Below are positions 5,901-8,376 of a stretch of 8,376 bases of DNA, piece after piece. The first letter of the stretch is position 1; the number at the start of each line of letters is the position of its first letter. Source of the stretch: Cyclobacteriaceae bacterium (GTDB taxonomy: Bacteria > Bacteroidota > Bacteroidia > Cytophagales > Cyclobacteriaceae). The stretch is taken from NCBI GenBank assembly GCA_029880385.1, contig JAOUOM010000059.1, positions 1 through 8,376 on the forward strand, in the 5' to 3' direction. The notes under the pieces are model-generated. The model had not been told where the DNA came from, ran no database searches, and was given only the letters and a program-made list of their open reading frames with translations. A program made the translations under genes and the position numbers.

Positions 5901-6773
5901 ATGGCAACACAACTTGACGGAAAAAGGATTGCATCAGAGATACGGGATGAAATCACCCAGCGGGTCACACTCCTGCTCGATGAAGGAAAAAGAGCCCCGC
6001 ATATCGCCATCATTTTGGTGGGTGATGACGGGGCGAGCCATACCTATGTCAATGCCAAGATTTCGGCTTGTAAGGGTGTGGGATTTGATTATACCTTGAT
6101 GCAGTTTGCCAGGACGATTTCCGAAGAAAAGCTCATCAAGCATATCGAGTCGCTAAATGAAGACGAAGACATTGACGGGTTCATTGTTCAGCTTCCACTG
6201 CCGGACCATATTTCGGTAGAGCGGGTGACAGAAAAAATTTCACCTGCCAAGGACGTGGATGGATTTACCAACCAGAATTTCGGATCAATTGCATCCGAAA
6301 ACCCTTTGCTGTTGCCGGCAACACCTTTTGGCGTGATGGAATTGCTGAAACGATACCAAATTGAAACCAAAGGCAAGCATTGTGTAGTGGTGGGTGCCAG
6401 CCGGATAGCCGGTGCGCCACTTAGTCTCATGCTTATGAAACAGGGACTTGCCACGGTCACGATCTGTCATAAATATACCGAAAACCTGGCGCAGCATACA
6501 CGCCAGGCTGATATCCTGCTGGTGGCAGTGGGAAGGCCCGGACTGATTACGCGCGACATGGTCAAAGAAGGTGTGGTGATCGTGGATATTGGGACGACAC
6601 GGATCGAAGACCCGGAGAGAAAAACAGGATTTCGCCTGGCCGGAGATGTCGATTTCAAGGAAGTGGAGCCGTTGGCAAGCCATATAACACCGGTACCGGG
6701 TGGTGTGGGTCCGATGACCATTGCTTCCCTGCTGCTAAATACCTTGAAGGCCTATGAAAACGGCAACCAGTAA
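5901..6773 (+). CDS. folD: methylenetetrahydrofolate dehydrogenase/cyclohydrolase
   Basis: 290 residues, the usual length. This bifunctional cytosolic enzyme oxidises 5,10-methylene-THF to 5,10-methenyl-THF with NADP and hydrolyses that to 10-formyl-THF, supplying one-carbon units for purines and formyl-Met-tRNA. The catalytic Tyr and Lys are Tyr49 and Lys53 in SHTYVNAKISACKG. QLPLP at 97-101, DVDGF at 118-122 and PGGVGPMT at 266-273 are intact. The cofactor loop reads GASRIAGAP (165-173). The usual form is G-R/A-S-x-I-V-G-x-P, so Ala replaces Val and Arg fills a position often Asn. PATPFG (139-144) has Ala where most family members carry Cys. These are small changes, and I expect an active enzyme. 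It lies 13 bases after lepA and just upstream of queE, consistent with one operon. Confidence 0.97.
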   Translation: MATQLDGKRIASEIRDEITQRVTLLLDEGKRAPHIAIILVGDDGASHTYVNAKISACKGVGFDYTLMQFARTISEEKLIKHIESLNEDEDIDGFIVQLPLPDHISVERVTEKISPAKDVDGFTNQNFGSIASENPLLLPATPFGVMELLKRYQIETKGKHCVVVGASRIAGAPLSLMLMKQGLATVTICHKYTENLAQHTRQADILLVAVGRPGLITRDMVKEGVVIVDIGTTRIEDPERKTGFRLAGDVDFKEVEPLASHITPVPGGVGPMTIASLLLNTLKAYENGNQ

Positions 6774-6786
6774 GCCAGGGGAGATC
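6774..6786 (+). promoter_or_regulatory. purine-rich leader before queE (supports start at 6787)
   Basis: The 13-base spacer after the folD stop contains AGGGGAG (around 6777-6783), ending about 4 bases before the ATG at 6787. Bacteroidota use Shine-Dalgarno pairing little, but this is the best ribosome-binding-like sequence in the window and helps choose the queE start. Confidence 0.4.
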
Positions 6787-7389
6787 ATGCACACAGTGAT
6801 ACCGGTGATGGAATCTTTTTTGACCCTTCAGGGAGAAGGGTACCATACAGGCCGGTTGGCTTATTTTATTCGTACAGGAGGATGTGACGTAGGTTGTCAT
6901 TGGTGTGATGTAAAGGAATCATGGGAAGCCGCCAGCCATGTGGGCATGACAGTCGATGAAATTCTGGAAGCGGTCAAAAAGGTAGAGGCAGACCGAATTG
7001 TGATTACGGGCGGTGAACCGCTTATGTACGACATGGATGTACTGACCATGGCATTAAAAGGTGGCAATAAAAAGACACACCTGGAAACATCGGGGGTATA
7101 TCCATTATCAGGCGAATGGGACTGGATATGTTTTTCCCCAAAAAAATTTAAAGAGGCAAAAGAAGAATTTTACAGAAAGTCTGATGAGCTTAAGGTGGTG
7201 ATCTACCATGAGTCGGACCTGGCATGGGCCGATAGGCAGGCAGACAAAATGCACGGAGAGGCGTTGCTTTTCCTTCAGCCGGAATGGTCACGCAAAGATC
7301 GGATTATGCCATTAATTGTCGAACATATCAAGTCAAATCCAAGATGGAGGGTATCTTTACAGACACACAAGTATCTGGATATACCCTGA
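6787..7389 (+). CDS. queE: 7-carboxy-7-deazaguanine synthase (radical SAM)
   Basis: 200 residues from the ATG at 6787; an upstream ATG at 6754 would add 11 residues and overlap folD by 20 bases. I chose 6787 because it follows a purine-rich leader and puts MHTVIPVMESFLTLQGEG at the N-terminus, in keeping with orthologues. QueE rearranges 6-carboxy-5,6,7,8-tetrahydropterin to 7-carboxy-7-deazaguanine, with SAM and Mg2+, on the way to preQ0 and queuosine. The [4Fe-4S] cluster motif is Cys33-x3-Cys37-x2-Cys40 (GGCDVGCHWCD). TGGEPLMY (74-81) is the SAM-binding GGE-type motif, HLETSG (98-103) and SPKK (118-121) follow, and the C-terminus ends in SLQTHKYLDIP, typical of the family. It is last in a likely lepA-folD-queE unit. 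The queuosine partners folE, queD, queC and queF are not in the window. Confidence 0.93.
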   Translation: MHTVIPVMESFLTLQGEGYHTGRLAYFIRTGGCDVGCHWCDVKESWEAASHVGMTVDEILEAVKKVEADRIVITGGEPLMYDMDVLTMALKGGNKKTHLETSGVYPLSGEWDWICFSPKKFKEAKEEFYRKSDELKVVIYHESDLAWADRQADKMHGEALLFLQPEWSRKDRIMPLIVEHIKSNPRWRVSLQTHKYLDIP

Positions 7390-7393
7390 TTTG

Positions 7394-8376
7394 ATGCATT
7401 TTAAAAGTACGTTATTCCTATTTTTGTTTGTTGCCTATCCATTTTTCATGGTTGGCCAGTCCGTGAACCTCTCCACTCAAAACGCACGGGCAATCAAGTA
7501 TTACAACAAAGCGTTGGAAGAAATACGGGCGCGGGATTTTAACGAAGCGATATTCCTATACAAAAAGGCCATACGTTCCGACAGATATTTTTCAGAGGCC
7601 TATATGCGCCTGGGCAGCACGTACACGATGCTGATGGAAACCGATTCTGCCTATCACTATTATGATCGGTATCGCAAAATCACACCTGGAGATGCCATTC
7701 CCGCCCCCATGGTGTTGCTTTTGTCACGATTGTATTTTGAACGGGGTGAGTATGCAGTGGCTGATTCCACCTTGTCATTATTGGAAGAAAATGATTGGCG
7801 CAACGAACCCCAGGACAACCTGTTGCGGGAAAGTATTGTGTTTTCACGGGCACATCAGGGAGAGGCATCTGATTTGGATATCGAAGTATTGCCGCAGGCG
7901 GTAAATAAATTCTACACCCAGTATTTCCCGGCGGTCACAATTGATAATCGTACCTTGTTTTTTACAGCCCGGCAGGGTCTTGGCCTTTACGATGATGAAG
8001 ACCTGTACCAGTCGGTAAATATAGACGGGATATGGCAGGAAGCCCAACTCGTTTCCCGGTCGGTAAGCTCCCGGTCCAATGAAGGTGCCTGTACGATTTC
8101 GGCAGATGGACGTACCCTGATTTTTACCTCATGTGAAGAAGGGAGGACGTTTGGAAGTTGTGATTTGTATATTTCCATGCGAGAGGGTGATGTGTGGGCA
8201 AAGCCGAAAAACATGGGGAAAGCTGTCAATTCAAAATATTGGGATTCACAGCCAAGTTTGAGTGCAGACGGCACAACATTGTATTTTTCCAGCAACCGGC
8301 CCGGTGGCCTGGGCCAGCGTGATGTGTGGGTCAGTTACCTGAATGGGGAAGAGTGGTCTGTTCCTGTCAATCTTGG
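7394..8376 (+). CDS. exported TPR and PD40 beta-propeller protein, N-terminal part
   Basis: Open from the ATG at 7394, 4 bases after the queE stop, to the window end: 327 codons, no stop seen. A Sec signal peptide covers about residues 1-21 (Lys4, then LFLFLFVAYPFFMVG, likely cut before QS); there is no lipobox cysteine. TPR-like helices follow at about 30-135, for example ALEEIRARDFNEAIFLYKKA and YMRLGSTYTMLMETDSAYHYY, here a few degenerate repeats. From about 175 on there are PD40 (WD40-like) blades: FPAVTIDNRTLFFTAR, GACTISADGRTLIFTS and QPSLSADGTTLYFSSNRP. This TPR-PD40 order is seen in Bacteroidota envelope proteins that often end in an OmpA-type peptidoglycan-binding domain, such as PorE of the type IX secretion system. 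Any such C-terminal domain would lie outside this window, so a PorE assignment is not justified. It is probably periplasmic or outer-membrane associated. Confidence 0.9.
   Translation, partial: MHFKSTLFLFLFVAYPFFMVGQSVNLSTQNARAIKYYNKALEEIRARDFNEAIFLYKKAIRSDRYFSEAYMRLGSTYTMLMETDSAYHYYDRYRKITPGDAIPAPMVLLLSRLYFERGEYAVADSTLSLLEENDWRNEPQDNLLRESIVFSRAHQGEASDLDIEVLPQAVNKFYTQYFPAVTIDNRTLFFTARQGLGLYDDEDLYQSVNIDGIWQEAQLVSRSVSSRSNEGACTISADGRTLIFTSCEEGRTFGSCDLYISMREGDVWAKPKNMGKAVNSKYWDSQPSLSADGTTLYFSSNRPGGLGQRDVWVSYLNGEEWSVPVNL

Noticed and set aside
5755..6099. 114-codon plus-strand frame bridging lepA and folD
   Set aside because: An out-of-frame shadow of two well-conserved genes, Lys/Arg-rich with low-complexity composition.
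6754..6786. Longer queE start at the ATG at 6754
   Set aside because: It would add 11 residues with no conserved sequence and overlap folD; the ATG at 6787 has a purine-rich leader and a family-like N-terminus. The longer form is not formally excluded.
7662..7904. 80-codon plus-strand frame inside the TPR/PD40 gene
   Set aside because: The frame starting at 7394 encodes a signal peptide, TPR helices and propeller blades without interruption, so this is a shadow.
1..8376. Defence, toxin-antitoxin, phage, IS or CRISPR content
   Set aside because: All of the coding space is taken by recognisable housekeeping or envelope genes, gaps are short, and no terminal inverted repeats, integrase or transposase motifs, or spaced direct repeats were seen.

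Overview
This window reads as a stretch of core chromosome from a Bacteroidota bacterium, most likely of the Cytophagales type. Three things suggest this. The protein families are typical: a TPR plus PD40 secreted protein, a short QueE with a GCDVGCHWCDVKESW cluster motif, a HesB-fold protein without the C-terminal CxC, and a small membrane-anchored protein resembling a Bacteroidota-only family. The two recognisable promoter-like sites match the Bacteroidota -7 box TAnnTTTG. Gene starts mostly lack Shine-Dalgarno sequences. The lineage call is inference; there is no rRNA or other direct marker in the window. Genes are packed tightly, no intergenic gap exceeds about 70 bases, and I see no mobile element, CRISPR array, tRNA or rRNA.

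Layout. Positions 2-1589 (+): the 3' end of a WD40-repeat gene, a DivIVA-domain coiled-coil gene overlapping it by 4 bases, and folB. Positions 1559-1882 (-): one gene on the opposite strand, an IscA/HesB-fold protein whose 3' end overlaps folB by 31 bases. Positions 1937-2869 (+): a divergently transcribed pair, a single-TM protein of unknown function and a YkvA/DUF1232 protein. Positions 2900-4029 (+): a TIP30-like NAD(P)-binding protein and dtd, coupled by a 4-base overlap with a GTG start. Positions 4100-7389 (+): lepA, folD and queE, apparently one transcription unit with a -7 box just upstream. Positions 7394-8376 (+): the first 327 codons of an exported TPR/PD40 protein that runs out of the window.

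How the genes work together. Two themes recur. One is pterin and one-carbon chemistry: folB makes the folate pterin precursor, folD interconverts folate one-carbon units, and queE consumes a pterin derived from GTP on the queuosine route. The other is translation fidelity: dtd clears D-aminoacyl-tRNAs, lepA (EF-4) acts on stalled ribosomes, and queE feeds a tRNA wobble-base modification. The cell-envelope genes (DivIVA-like, the TM protein, YkvA, TPR/PD40) are interspersed.

I do not see a defence, toxin or other accessory system. The points most worth a second look are the IscA-fold protein lacking two of its three cluster ligands, the WD40-DivIVA coupling with a linker plus terminal-peptide architecture, the uncharacterised TM-protein/YkvA pair with a palindrome at its likely promoter, and the dyad symmetry between dtd and lepA.
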